DNA from: Streptomyces spongiicola
Lineage (GTDB): Bacteria > Actinomycetota > Actinomycetes > Streptomycetales > Streptomycetaceae
Assembly (NCBI RefSeq): GCF_003122365.1
Contig: NZ_CP029254.1
Location: 2,367,001 to 2,431,000 of the forward strand
DNA length: 64,000 nt
Direction: 5' to 3'
The position numbers were made by a program, and so were the translations under genes. The notes under the pieces were generated by a model. The model was given only the letters and a program-made list of their open reading frames with translations, did no database searches and was not told the origin of the DNA. Below are positions 17,242 to 25,533 of the stretch, piece by piece; positions within the stretch are counted from its first letter, which is position 1, and each line of letters begins with the position of its first letter.

Positions 17242-17621
17242 CGGATGCGGCCCCGTGCGGGCTGGGGCCCGGTGCCGGAACCCGGGGAGGCGGCCCGGTG
17301 CGGGCCCCTCGCGGACGCGGAGCACGGCGCGGGCGATCCCCGCGCCGGCGATCCCCGCGCCGGAGGGCCCGCGCCAGCGGACCTGCGCCGGAGGACCTGC
17401 GGGGTGGGTGCGACGGGCGCGGGAAACCGGCGCCAGGAGACCGCTGAGGGGGGTAGCTGCCCCGTTTCGGGGTCACGGCAGAGGCGACCGGGACGGGCGG
17501 GGAAGCCGGTCCGCACGGAGCCTCGCCCGCTCCTTCCACCGCTGCCGGCGGTGTACGGCGCGGGTGCGCCCCCTCGTGGCCGCCGGGCGTGCGGCGGCGG
17601 TCTCCGCGCCGCACGGCCCGT

Positions 17622-17666
17622 GGCCGGATCCGATCCGGCGGCCGGGCGGCCGGATCGGATCCGGCC
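17622..17666. terminator. Perfect 18-bp hairpin between convergent genes
   Basis: The arms 17622-17639 and 17649-17666 are exact reverse complements (GGCCGGATCCGATCCGGC) with a 9-nt loop. The hairpin is very stable and lies in the 640-bp space between the CbiX-like gene (ends 17241) and nos (ends 17881, minus). There is no T-tract, as is common for Streptomyces terminators. Bidirectional termination is inferred. The rest of 17242-17880 shows only GC-rich filler with a short direct repeat (GATCCCCGCGCCG at about 17336-17360). Confidence 0.55.
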
Positions 17667-17880
17667 GCGACGGCCATCCGGCCACGACGGGCCCTTCGGC
17701 CGCGGGCCGAGGTGGGAACGGCCCGATGGGCGCAGGCACCCAGCTTCCGGGGCCCCGGAGTCCCTCTGCCGCCGCTCCACTCCGCGCCTCTCTGCCGCTC
17801 GTGTCTCGCGTTTCCTGCCCGGCGGACGGCGGACGGCGGTACGGCCCGGGGAGCGCGCCGGAGCCGTCCCCGGCTCCCGG

Positions 17881-19209
17881 CTAGATCGGCTGGATCGGCT
17901 GGATCGGGCCGGTTACGGGAGCCGCACCCGGCACCGCCTCCTCCCCGCGCGCCCGGGCGAGCGCGTCCGGGTGGTGCACGAACCGGGGGCACGCCTGCAC
18001 GGTGTCGTAGGTGCGGTGGAAGACGGGGGTCGCGGCTCCGGAGATCGGCGGCACGATCCAGGACCAGTCGGCCCCCACCCGGCGCCCCCGCCCGGCTTCC
18101 TGCTCCAGGTGGGCGAGGAAGCGGCGCGACTCCGTGTGGTGGTCGGTGACGGTCACACCGGCGCTGTCGAAGGAGTGCAGCACGGCCCGGTTGAGTTCCA
18201 CCAGCGCCCGGTCCTTCCAGAGGGTGCGGTCGGTGGAGGTGTCGAGGCCCAGCCGCGCGGCGACGACCGGGAGCAGGTCGTACCGGTCGGTGTCGGCGAG
18301 ATCGCGGGCTCCGATCTCGGTGCCCATGTACCAGCCGTTGAAGGGGGCCGCCGCATAGCAGATGCCGCCGATCTCCAGGCACATGTTGGAGATGGCGGGC
18401 ACCGCGTGCCAGCGCAGCCCGAGGGCGGCGAACCAGTCGTCCTCCGGGTGGCGCAGGAACACCTCGTGAACGGCGTCGTCCGGCAGTCCGAACCAGCGGG
18501 GCTTGTCGTCGCTGCCCTGAAGCACCAGCGGCAGTACGTCGAACGGCGTACCGGGGCCGCCCGGCCAGCCGAGGCCCGTCGCGTAGGCGGTGATCCCGGC
18601 GTTGCGCGGATCGCCGGTGCACCGGCCGCCGTCGCCGGTGTAGCCCGCGTACCGCACCAGCTGCTCGTTCCAGATGCGCGGGCCGGGGCGGCCGGGGGCG
18701 TCGGGCGCGAAGACCGTGATGACGGGCCGGATCCGGCCGCCGTTGGTCGCCTCGCGGAGATGGGCGGCGGACTCGGCGGCGACGGTCTCGGCGTCGCGCA
18801 CGTCGCGGCGGTCCCTCACCCGCAGGGAGCGCCAGTAGAGGCGTCCGATGCAGCGGTTGCTGTTGCGCCAGGCGACGCGCGCCCCGTGGGTGAGTTCGTC
18901 CGCGGTGTGGCGGTACGTTCCGGTGGTGTCTATCTCGGCGCGCACGGCGGCTATCCGGGCCGCCGGGTCGCCCGCCCCGCTCTCCTCCCGGTGGTACAGC
19001 CGCAGGAACTCCTCGGCCTCCTGCCGCAGTTGCGCCGGGTCCGCCGGCGCCGAGGGCCGCACCGGGGCCGTTCCGCCGGGCCCGGAGCGGCTGACCGGGC
19101 ACTGCCCCGGCGGAGCCACGGGCTCCGTTCGGACGAGCTGCGCTCCGGCCGGCTGGGGATCCGGCGGGCGGAACTCGCGTACGGCGGCTCTACGAAGGAA
19201 CTTCCGCAT
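17881..19209 (-). CDS. nos: Bacterial nitric oxide synthase, oxygenase domain
   Basis: A 442-residue heme enzyme that makes NO and citrulline from L-arginine. The heme-thiolate Cys120 lies in WRNSNRCIGRLYWRSL, and the arginine-binding Glu298 in NGWYMGTEIGARDL; GADWSWIVPPISGAATPVFH is the pterin/dimer region. No reductase domain is fused, so electrons must come from a separate flavoprotein. The ~55-residue N-terminus is Pro/Gly-rich and longer than in Bacillus NOS. ATG 19209 is chosen for MRKFLRRAAV. Streptomyces NOS is known in thaxtomin nitration; no nitration P450 is visible here. Confidence 0.95.
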   Translation of the reverse strand: MRKFLRRAAVREFRPPDPQPAGAQLVRTEPVAPPGQCPVSRSGPGGTAPVRPSAPADPAQLRQEAEEFLRLYHREESGAGDPAARIAAVRAEIDTTGTYRHTADELTHGARVAWRNSNRCIGRLYWRSLRVRDRRDVRDAETVAAESAAHLREATNGGRIRPVITVFAPDAPGRPGPRIWNEQLVRYAGYTGDGGRCTGDPRNAGITAYATGLGWPGGPGTPFDVLPLVLQGSDDKPRWFGLPDDAVHEVFLRHPEDDWFAALGLRWHAVPAISNMCLEIGGICYAAAPFNGWYMGTEIGARDLADTDRYDLLPVVAARLGLDTSTDRTLWKDRALVELNRAVLHSFDSAGVTVTDHHTESRRFLAHLEQEAGRGRRVGADWSWIVPPISGAATPVFHRTYDTVQACPRFVHHPDALARARGEEAVPGAAPVTGPIQPIQPI

Positions 19210-19619
19210 GGTGCGTACCCCGGTGTGTGAAGGCGTTGTGGATGCCGCCCGATCTACCCCGAACCGATCCTGATCCACCCTGGGAATGCCGGATGCACGT
19301 GCCCGGTCGGGAGCCGCCTCCCGGCGCGCGGGCACCCGCCGTGTACCGGCGCGCGGCCGGACGCGCGCCGGGGTGCAGACGCGGGCAGGCCGGCTCACGG
19401 CCGTACTCGGTGCGCCGGGCCGCCGGGGCCGCGGGGCCACGACCGGGGACCCGCGGCCTGCGGGCCGCGGGTGCGGGTGCGGGCCGGGCCCCGCGGACCG
19501 TGAGCGCCTCCTACGATGCGTGGCCGGGGCCCGGGAGCCGGGAGCCGGGGGCCACAGGGCGGAGACCGCTCGCACCGGACCACCGGGCGACGGCGCACGG
19601 AAAGGCGCCCCGGGCGCTT
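19210..19619. other. Intergenic region upstream of nos
   Basis: About 410 bp between nos (start 19209, minus) and the end of the FUSC gene (19620, minus). Open frames here are GC-bias artefacts without recognisable motifs. The nos promoter should lie near 19215-19290, but I could not identify convincing -35/-10 boxes. Confidence 0.5.
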
Positions 19620-21134
19620 TCAGACGGTGGTGAGCGGCGCGCGGGGGGAGCTGCGCAGCGGGGTGGCGAGTCCGGAGAGGGCCCGTTCCAGACCGTCGAG
19701 GTGCGAGAGCGCGGCCTCGGCGCCCGGGTGCTCCGGGGGCGCACCCGGACCGGCCGGAGCGGGCCCGCGGCCGGGCCCGGAGTCCGGCTCCAGTGCGTGC
19801 ACGGCGGCCTCCACCCGCCAGCAGGCCGCGGCCAGCCGGGCGTCGTGGGAGGCGTACGGGTCCGCCGCGACGGCTGCCAGGCCTCGTACCTCCCGGGCGC
19901 AGTCGTCCAGCAGGGCGATGACCTGCCGGGCCCGGGCCTTTCGTGCGCGCAGCGGGCTGAGCGGGTGGACCAGGGGTGCCAGGGACATCCGGACCCGGGC
20001 GAGCAACTGCTCCAGCTCGGCGGCCCGCGGCGCCGGGTCGGCGGTCTCGTCCCCCGCCAGCCTGCGCATCGCGACCGTGGTGCACTCGTGGACGCAGCGC
20101 ACCGCAAGCCTGATCCAGGCGTCGGTCACCGAGTGGGTGGTGACGGGCAGCACGAACGCCACCGCCAGCGCGGCGCCCAGGGCGCCGACCGCCGTCTCGG
20201 CGAGGCGCAGCGCGAGCAGCGCGGGCCCGAGCGCCCCGAGCAGCCCGTACAGCAGCGAGACGAGCAGCGTCACCGCGAACATCATCCAGCTGTACGAGAC
20301 CGGGGCGCTGTAGAAGATCCCGAAGACGCACGCCAGGGCCAGGACGGTCGTCGGGAGCGGCGCGCCCTGGACGGGTACGGCGACGACCAGGCCGGCGGTG
20401 ATGCCGAGGACGGTGCCGAGAACCCTGCGAAAGCCCCTGACCAGGGTCTCTCCGCGGGCGCTGGTGTTGACGAAGATCCACCAGGCGGCGCCCACGGCCC
20501 AGTACCAGCGCTCGTCGGACAGCAGCTGGCCGGCGGCGAGGGCGAACGTCCCGGCGACGGTCACCTGGACTGCCTGCCGGGTGGTCGTCCGGGCCAGCCC
20601 CGTCCCCCCGGGCAGTACGGGCGCGGCGGGCGGCGACAGGCGCCGTTCGAAGCACCAGGCGCCGAAGCGGACGGCGGAGGCGGCCAGCACGCCCAGGACG
20701 ACGGAGGAGCAGAGCTCCGCGAGCTGTGCGGGCACCGCGCTCAGGAACTGCGTCACGAAGAAGGTCATGAACGCGAAGACCCCGAGGGCGTGCCCGCGCG
20801 GGCCCCAGCGCCGCGCGTACACCGCGGCTCCGGCGACGGCCACGAAGGCCGCGTCGCGCGCCACCGGGGTGGTGTGCAGGCCGGTCGCGAGGGCCAGCAC
20901 CGGAAGGCCCACCACTGGCAGCAGGGCGGTGGTGACGGCCTGGTCGCGGATCCTCGGGTCGGTGACGGTGAAGAGGGCCAGCAGCGCCGCGAGCCCGCCC
21001 GTCATGACCGAGGTGAGCGGGTGGCCCGTGAGCGCGCATCCGGCCACGGCCACCCCGACGCCGAGGACGGCCCGCGTGGCGCTGCGCAGTCGCAGCAGCC
21101 CCGGGTCCGGAGCCGCGAACACCCTCTTCAGCAC
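19620..21134 (-). CDS. FUSC-family membrane protein
   Basis: A 504-residue polytopic protein with the two-fold FUSC layout: about six N-terminal transmembrane helices (from AVLGVGVAVAGCALTG), a loop, then a second helix set that includes DERWYWAVGAAWWIFVNT and RGFRRVLGTVLGITAGL, the family signature. The cytosolic C-terminus is helical and ends in a Pro/Gly-rich tail. FUSC proteins are linked to aromatic-acid or toxic compound efflux; the substrate is unknown. GTG 21134 is preferred over an upstream ATG because that extension would read through a terminator-like hairpin (21201-21227). Confidence 0.82.
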   Translation of the reverse strand: MLKRVFAAPDPGLLRLRSATRAVLGVGVAVAGCALTGHPLTSVMTGGLAALLALFTVTDPRIRDQAVTTALLPVVGLPVLALATGLHTTPVARDAAFVAVAGAAVYARRWGPRGHALGVFAFMTFFVTQFLSAVPAQLAELCSSVVLGVLAASAVRFGAWCFERRLSPPAAPVLPGGTGLARTTTRQAVQVTVAGTFALAAGQLLSDERWYWAVGAAWWIFVNTSARGETLVRGFRRVLGTVLGITAGLVVAVPVQGAPLPTTVLALACVFGIFYSAPVSYSWMMFAVTLLVSLLYGLLGALGPALLALRLAETAVGALGAALAVAFVLPVTTHSVTDAWIRLAVRCVHECTTVAMRRLAGDETADPAPRAAELEQLLARVRMSLAPLVHPLSPLRARKARARQVIALLDDCAREVRGLAAVAADPYASHDARLAAACWRVEAAVHALEPDSGPGRGPAPAGPGAPPEHPGAEAALSHLDGLERALSGLATPLRSSPRAPLTTV

Positions 21135-21200
21135 TGCTTCCCGTTCCTTTCGGCCTGCACCGGCGCGCCGGTCGACGTGCGTCGACGCACCGGCATGAAA

Positions 21201-21227
21201 ATGGCGCCGCGGAGTCCGCAGCGCCAT
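21201..21227 (-). terminator. Attenuator-like hairpin with T-run in the FUSC leader
   Basis: Read on the minus strand, the 27 bases form a 12-bp stem (one G-U pair, 3-nt ACT loop) followed at once by TTTTCATG. This is an intrinsic-terminator shape, unusual in this genome. It lies 66 nt before the FUSC start with no minus-strand gene upstream, so it would act inside the FUSC 5' leader. As DNA the element is also a near-perfect palindrome, so an operator role is an alternative. Confidence 0.5.
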
Positions 21228-21255
21228 CGACGGGTCCATGAGAGCACCTCATGCC

Positions 21256-21298
21256 CCACTGGCTCAAGCCGGCATCGATCCGGTGTGCCATTGGCTCA
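21256..21298. promoter_or_regulatory. Paired CCAYTGGCTCA direct repeats upstream of FUSC
   Basis: CCACTGGCTCA (21256-21266) and CCATTGGCTCA (21288-21298) are direct repeats starting 32 bp apart, about three helical turns. They lie where the minus-strand FUSC promoter is expected and suggest a regulator binding twice on one DNA face. The remainder of 21300-21800 shows only a short CTTCCG-rich tandem stretch (about 21436-21475). Confidence 0.45.
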
Positions 21299-21802
21299 TT
21301 CGCGAAGCACCGGGCTCCGGGCCCGGCGGGCCAACGGTCCAGCCCGGGGTAACCCGGGTCGGGCCACCGGGTCCGGCGACCGGGCGGCGGCGCGTCGGTC
21401 CCGTGTCCCGCCGCTCCACCGCCATCCCGCGCCATCCGTGGCTTCCGAGGCTTCCGTGCCTTCCGTGCCTTCTGGGGCGGCCCTCAGCTCCTGGAGCAGT
21501 TCGACGCAGTCGCGATCCGCCCGATCCCCCTCCGGCTCCGTCTCGCGCCGCGCGCATCCGGGTGTGCCGTCGGGCATGCTCTGCGGGTACCGGGGCAGAC
21601 CCGGAGAACGACCCGCCGCCGGACGCGCACCGGTCCCGTCCCGGCCGCGCCACCCGGCCGCGGGGCCGGGCGCGGGGCCGCGGGCGGCGATCCACGCCCG
21701 GCCGCCACGCACGGGACCACCGGCACAGGTGTTCCACGGACCAGAGGCCGAGCCGAGGGGCGTCGCCGGCGTCCCTGGCGGCCTGGAAGGAGACTGTGGC
21801 CG

Positions 21803-22171
21803 ATGACGACGGAGCATCCCGCCGACCGTGGCGGGCCCACCCCTGGCGCCTTCGAACGACTTGCGGAGAAGGCCTCGAACTTCACCAGTTCACCGGTCTT
21901 CTTCGGCTTCTGCCTGCTTCTGGTGCTCACCGTCGTCGGGGTGCACTTCGCGGACGTCTCCCTGAAGTGGAAGATCTTCGCCGGTGAGTGCATGACCGCC
22001 GTCACCCTGATGCTGCTGGCGCTGCTGAAGAACTCGGAGCTCCGCGGCGAGCGGGCGCTCCAGCGGAAGCTGGACGCCATCGCCGCCGCGATCCTCGAAG
22101 CCCACCGGGAACAGGGCGGCAAGGCGCACGAGGACCTGAGGGCCGCCATCCGGCTGGAGGAGGAGACCTGA
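21803..22171 (+). CDS. Low-affinity iron permease family protein
   Basis: A 122-residue small membrane protein of the Fet4-like family. After a hydrophilic start, FTSSPVFFGFCLLLVLTVVG and FAGECMTAVTLMLLALLKNS form two transmembrane helices, followed by the family's NSELRGERALQRKLD cytosolic helix. Bacterial members are half-size relative to yeast Fet4; transport has not been shown for them as far as I know. GAAGGAGACTGTGGCCG precedes the ATG. Confidence 0.8.
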   Translation: MTTEHPADRGGPTPGAFERLAEKASNFTSSPVFFGFCLLLVLTVVGVHFADVSLKWKIFAGECMTAVTLMLLALLKNSELRGERALQRKLDAIAAAILEAHREQGGKAHEDLRAAIRLEEET

Positions 22172-22192
22172 GGGACCGCCGCAACCGCCCGG

Positions 22193-22243
22193 AGAGCCTT
22201 CGAGCCTTCGAGCCTTCGAAGCTCCGAGGCTTCGAGGCTTCGA
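22193..22243. repeat. TTCGAGCC / GGCTTCGA repeats
   Basis: Three copies of CCTTCGAG are followed by GGCTTCGAGGCTTCGAG, giving an imperfect inverted array between the iron permease stop and the Lrp operator. It could fold as a terminator for the permease transcript, but pairing is imperfect and no T-tract follows. Confidence 0.5.
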
Positions 22244-22244
22244 G

Positions 22245-22277
22245 CCCGTCGACTGGGCCATTGGTACAGTCGACGGG
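22245..22277. promoter_or_regulatory. 11-bp inverted repeat, likely Lrp/AsnC autoregulatory site
   Basis: CCCGTCGACTG (22245-22255) and CAGTCGACGGG (22267-22277) are perfect inverted copies with an 11-nt AT-richer spacer. The site ends 32 bp before the start of the Lrp/AsnC gene. Lrp-family regulators commonly bind such dyads in their own promoters. Confidence 0.7.
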
Positions 22278-22309
22278 AAGAACAGCGGGCTCCAGGGAGG
22301 CCGACGGCC

Positions 22310-22792
22310 ATGGCGGTGGACGAGCTCGACACCCGCATCCTGCGACTGATGATCGATCAGCCGCGCACCAGCGTCCGGGAGTACGCCCGCCTTCTCGGCA
22401 TCGCGCGCGGCACCCTCCAGGCCAGGATCGACCGGCTGGAGCGAGCCGGCGTGATCACGGGTACCGGCCCGGTGCTGTCCCCCGCCGCACTCGGTCACCC
22501 GGTGCTGGCATTCGTCCATATCGAGGTCACACAGGGGCGCCTCGACGAGGTGGGCGACGCGCTGGCCGAGGTGCCCGAGATCGTCGAGGCGTTCTCCATC
22601 ACTGGCGGCGGGGACCTGCTGACCAGGGTGGTCGCCCGGGACAACGGTCATCTGGAGGATGTGATCCAGCGTCTGATCAGTCTTCCGGGCGTCGTCCGGA
22701 CGCGGACGGAGATGGCGCTGCGCGAACGCGTGCCACACCGGATGCTGCCGCTGGTGGAGTCCGTCGGCCGGGCCGTCCGCGCCGGGCGCTGA
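22310..22792 (+). CDS. Lrp/AsnC-family transcriptional regulator
   Basis: A 160-residue regulator. N-terminal helix-turn-helix: LDTRILRLMIDQPRTSVREY, then ARLLGIARGTLQARIDRLER with the recognition helix at about residues 34-50. The RAM/AsnC effector domain follows (VLAFVHIEV, VEAFSITGGGDLLTRVVARD). It probably responds to an amino acid or related small molecule and autoregulates through the dyad at 22245-22277. It precedes the biosynthetic cluster by ~400 bp on the other strand, so a role in cluster control is possible but unproven. Confidence 0.87.
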   Translation: MAVDELDTRILRLMIDQPRTSVREYARLLGIARGTLQARIDRLERAGVITGTGPVLSPAALGHPVLAFVHIEVTQGRLDEVGDALAEVPEIVEAFSITGGGDLLTRVVARDNGHLEDVIQRLISLPGVVRTRTEMALRERVPHRMLPLVESVGRAVRAGR

Positions 22793-23140
22793 CCCGAGCC
22801 GTCCGGCCGGCCCGGGGGCGCGCCCGGCGCCCGACGCCGCGTGCTTCGGCGACCGCCCGGACCTGCGGGCCGCCCCGGGCGGCGCAACGCCGCGCGGGCC
22901 GGTTTCCGGCCCGCCGACGACACCGACGACAGCGGGAGGATGCGGCCCTCGGCTGCTCACGGGCGGCGGGTGCCGGTGGCGGCGGCGGGTGCCGGTGGTG
23001 GACGTCGGGGAACCTTCACGTCGAGGTTCCGGGCGTCCGGCGGTGGCCCGCACGGGCCGGGCCGCCGCCCGCGGCGAGGGCGGGGCGTCCGCCGGGCAGC
23101 CGGCCGGTCCCCGAAGGGGCCACCGCCGGCCGTGGCCCTG

Positions 23141-23209
23141 ACGGACCGCCCGCAGGAGCAGGGCCGGTACGGACCGCCCGCAGGAGCACGGCCGGTACGG
23201 ACCGCCCGC
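23141..23209. repeat. 28-bp tandem repeat, 2.5 copies
   Basis: ACGGACCGCCCGCAGGAGCA plus SGGCCGGT occurs at 23141-23168 and 23169-23196, with a partial third copy to 23209. It lies between the Lrp gene and the convergent aminopeptidase gene. The rest of 22793-23140 is GC-rich filler with a GGCGGCGGGTGCCGGTGG duplication near 22965-23003. Confidence 0.85.
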
Positions 23210-23216
23210 CGGGCCG

Positions 23217-24749
23217 CTACCGCGGGTTTCGGTCTCCTGCCGCATCCGATGCCGCATCCGGCACCCGCGCCATCCACTCCTCCACTTCATGCGAACCGCT
23301 CGGCATCGCGGCGGACAGGTTCTCGCAGCCGTCCTCGGTCACCAGCACGTCGTCCTCGATGCGCACTCCGATCCCGCGGAACTCCTCCGGTGCCAGCAGA
23401 TCGTCCGCCTTGAAGTACAGGCCCGGCTCGACCGTGAGGACCATCCCCGGCTTCAGCTCGCCGTCCATGTACTCCTCGCGCAGCAGCAGTTGGCAGTCGT
23501 GCACGTCCATGCCCAGATGGTGGGAGGTCCCGTGGACCATCCAGCGGCGGTGCCAGCCGCCGTGCTCCGGATCGAGGGTCTGCTCGAGGGTGACCCCGTG
23601 GGGCAGCAGCCCCCACTCGTGCAGGCGGCGTGCGATGACCTCGTTCGCGGCGGCGTGGACGTCGCTGAACCTGTTGCCGGGCCGCACCGCCGCCATGCCC
23701 GCCCGCTGCGCCTCGTGGACCGCGTCGTAGATCCTGCGCTGCACGTCGGTGAAGCGGCCGTTCACCGGCAGGGTGCGGGTGATGTCGGCGGTGAACAGGG
23801 AGTCGACCTCGATCCCGGCGTCGATCAGGATCAGGTCGCCCTCCCGGACCTCGCCGCTGTTCCTCGTCCAGTGGATGGTGTTGGCGTGGTCACCGGACGC
23901 GCAGATCGACTCGTATCCGACCCCGTTGCCCCGGTGCCGGGCGTGGAGGCCGAACATCCCCTCCACCCACCGCTCGCCGCGCCCCTTGCGCACGGCCTCC
24001 GGCAGGGTGGCGATGACCGCCTCGAACCCCTCGTGGGTGGCGGCGATCGCCCTGCGCATCTCGCCGATCTCCCACTCGTCCTTGACGATCCGCATCCCGG
24101 ACAGATGGCGGGCCAGTTCCTCGTCGGCCTCCTCCTGCTGCTCCGCGGACCGGGACGTGCCCGCCTGTGCGCGGGTGGTGTCCACCAGCGCGGCGAGTTG
24201 CGGATCGGCCGACCGGACCACGCGCAGCCGGGCGGCGGCGTCGTCCTTGGCCAGATCGTCGGCGAGCGAGTCGATGTGGCGGGCGGTCAGACCGAGTTGC
24301 GACTCGACGTCGGCGACGGAGGGCCGGGCACCGACCCAGAACTCCCCGTACCGGGAGTCGGTGTAGAACTCCTCGGTGTCCCGCGGGGCCGGCGGCCGGA
24401 AGTAGAGGACGGCGTGGTGGCCGCCCTCGGGGCCGGGATGCAGCACCAGGACGCTGTCGGGCTCGGCGTGTGCGCCGAGCCCGGACAGGTGGGCGAAGGC
24501 GGTGTGCGGACGGAAGGTGTAGTCGGTGTCGTTGCTGCGCACCTTCAGGCCGCCGCCGGGGATGACGAGCCGCTCGCCGGGGAACCGCAGGGACAGCGCC
24601 GCCCGTCTGCGGGCGGCGTGGTCGGCGACCTCGGCACGGGGCGTGGGCGAACGGTCGTCGGCAGCCCATCCGGAGGCCATGAACTCGCGGAACTCGGTGC
24701 TGGTCGGAGTGCCGCGATGGCCGGCCTTGGGTTGATTCTCGCTCGTCAT
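23217..24749 (-). CDS. Aminopeptidase P family (M24B) metallopeptidase
   Basis: A 510-residue enzyme that should cleave X-Pro N-termini with a dinuclear Mn/Co site. All five ligands are visible: Asp310 (LILIDAG), Asp322 (FTADITRT), His410 (HGTSHHLGMDVHD), Glu441 (LTVEPGLYF) and Glu465 (VRIEDDVLVTEDG). The N-terminal half is the creatinase-like domain. It lies 120 nt downstream of the MaoC gene at the end of the biosynthetic operon. It may be a housekeeping paralogue, or a cluster gene for processing or self-protection. A start at 24758 is an alternative. Confidence 0.9.
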   Translation of the reverse strand: MTSENQPKAGHRGTPTSTEFREFMASGWAADDRSPTPRAEVADHAARRRAALSLRFPGERLVIPGGGLKVRSNDTDYTFRPHTAFAHLSGLGAHAEPDSVLVLHPGPEGGHHAVLYFRPPAPRDTEEFYTDSRYGEFWVGARPSVADVESQLGLTARHIDSLADDLAKDDAAARLRVVRSADPQLAALVDTTRAQAGTSRSAEQQEEADEELARHLSGMRIVKDEWEIGEMRRAIAATHEGFEAVIATLPEAVRKGRGERWVEGMFGLHARHRGNGVGYESICASGDHANTIHWTRNSGEVREGDLILIDAGIEVDSLFTADITRTLPVNGRFTDVQRRIYDAVHEAQRAGMAAVRPGNRFSDVHAAANEVIARRLHEWGLLPHGVTLEQTLDPEHGGWHRRWMVHGTSHHLGMDVHDCQLLLREEYMDGELKPGMVLTVEPGLYFKADDLLAPEEFRGIGVRIEDDVLVTEDGCENLSAAMPSGSHEVEEWMARVPDAASDAAGDRNPR

Positions 24750-24868
24750 GCCGGCCATCCTGTCAGACCCGACCGACCATTCGGACCCCCTGTGGACAAC
24801 TGCCCCGTCATTCGGGGCGAGGTGCCGGAAGGACCGTCGCGAGGGCCGGCCGAACCGCCGGGGCGCCG

Positions 24869-25372
24869 TCACTCCGCGCGGTTCGCCTCCTCCCGGCAGC
24901 GGACCATGAAGGACCGTTCGAAGACGATGACGGTCTCCCCCGTCGCCTTCGTGCCCGTCGTCTCCACCGTGATGATGCCCTGCCCCGGCCGGGACCGGGA
25001 CAGCCGCTTGCCGAGGATCCGGCTCGTCGCGTAGAGGGTGTCGCCGACGAAGACGGGACTCTTCAGGCGGACCCTGTCCCAGCCCAGGTTGGCCACCGCC
25101 CGCGCCGACAGCGCCTGCACGGTCATCCCGCCGACCAGGCACAGCGTGATACCGCTGTTCACCAGGACCTTGCCGTACTCGGCGCCGGTGCCGTAGTGCC
25201 GGTCGAAGTGGAGCGGGTGCTGGTTCATCGTGAGCAGGGTCAGCCAGGTGTTGTCGGCCTCGGAGAGGGTGCGGCCCGGCCAGTGCCGGATCACCATGCC
25301 GGGCTCGAAGTCCTCGTAGTCCCCGCCGTGCTCCTCGGCGTACTCGTTGTCCTTGATATGACGCAGGGTCAT
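24869..25372 (-). CDS. MaoC-family dehydratase (mesaconyl-CoA hydratase-like)
   Basis: A 167-residue hot-dog fold hydratase/dehydratase for beta-hydroxyacyl-CoA substrates. LSEADNTWLTLLTMNQHPLHFD carries the Asp and His expected at the active site, and GKVLVNSGITLCLVGGMTVQ plus VFVGDTLYATSRI match the subgroup that works on methylmalyl-CoA or itaconyl-type CoA esters. With the CitE-like lyase of the same operon it could dehydrate a malyl-type CoA thioester, as in ketomemicin-type biosynthesis. It follows the ATP-grasp gene after 160 nt holding a repeat. Confidence 0.87.
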   Translation of the reverse strand: MTLRHIKDNEYAEEHGGDYEDFEPGMVIRHWPGRTLSEADNTWLTLLTMNQHPLHFDRHYGTGAEYGKVLVNSGITLCLVGGMTVQALSARAVANLGWDRVRLKSPVFVGDTLYATSRILGKRLSRSRPGQGIITVETTGTKATGETVIVFERSFMVRCREEANRAE

Positions 25373-25432
25373 GCGGTCCCTTCCGGTGGTGTCGCTGAGA
25401 GGGGCCGGCGCCGGCGGCGCGCCGGAAGGCGG

Positions 25433-25522
25433 GCGGTGGGTGGGTGGTTCGGTCGGTGGGTCGGTCGGTGGGTCGGTGGTTCGGTCGGTGGGTCGGTGGT
25501 TCGGTCGGTGGGTCGGCGGGTG
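25433..25522. repeat. GGTCGGTGGGTCGGTGGTTC tandem repeat
   Basis: A degenerate array of GGTCGGTGGGTCGGTGGTTC-like units fills most of the gap between the ATP-grasp stop (25534, minus) and the MaoC start (25372, minus). Because it lies within the operon it may affect readthrough or mRNA structure; otherwise no function is visible. Confidence 0.85.
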
Positions 25523-25533
25523 AGCGGCTGCCG

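Noticed and set aside
19210..21435. Upstream in-frame extension of nos to an open frame of ~1180 codons.
   Set aside because: The extension overlaps the FUSC gene, is Arg/Pro/Gly filler, and has no NOS reductase or other domain.
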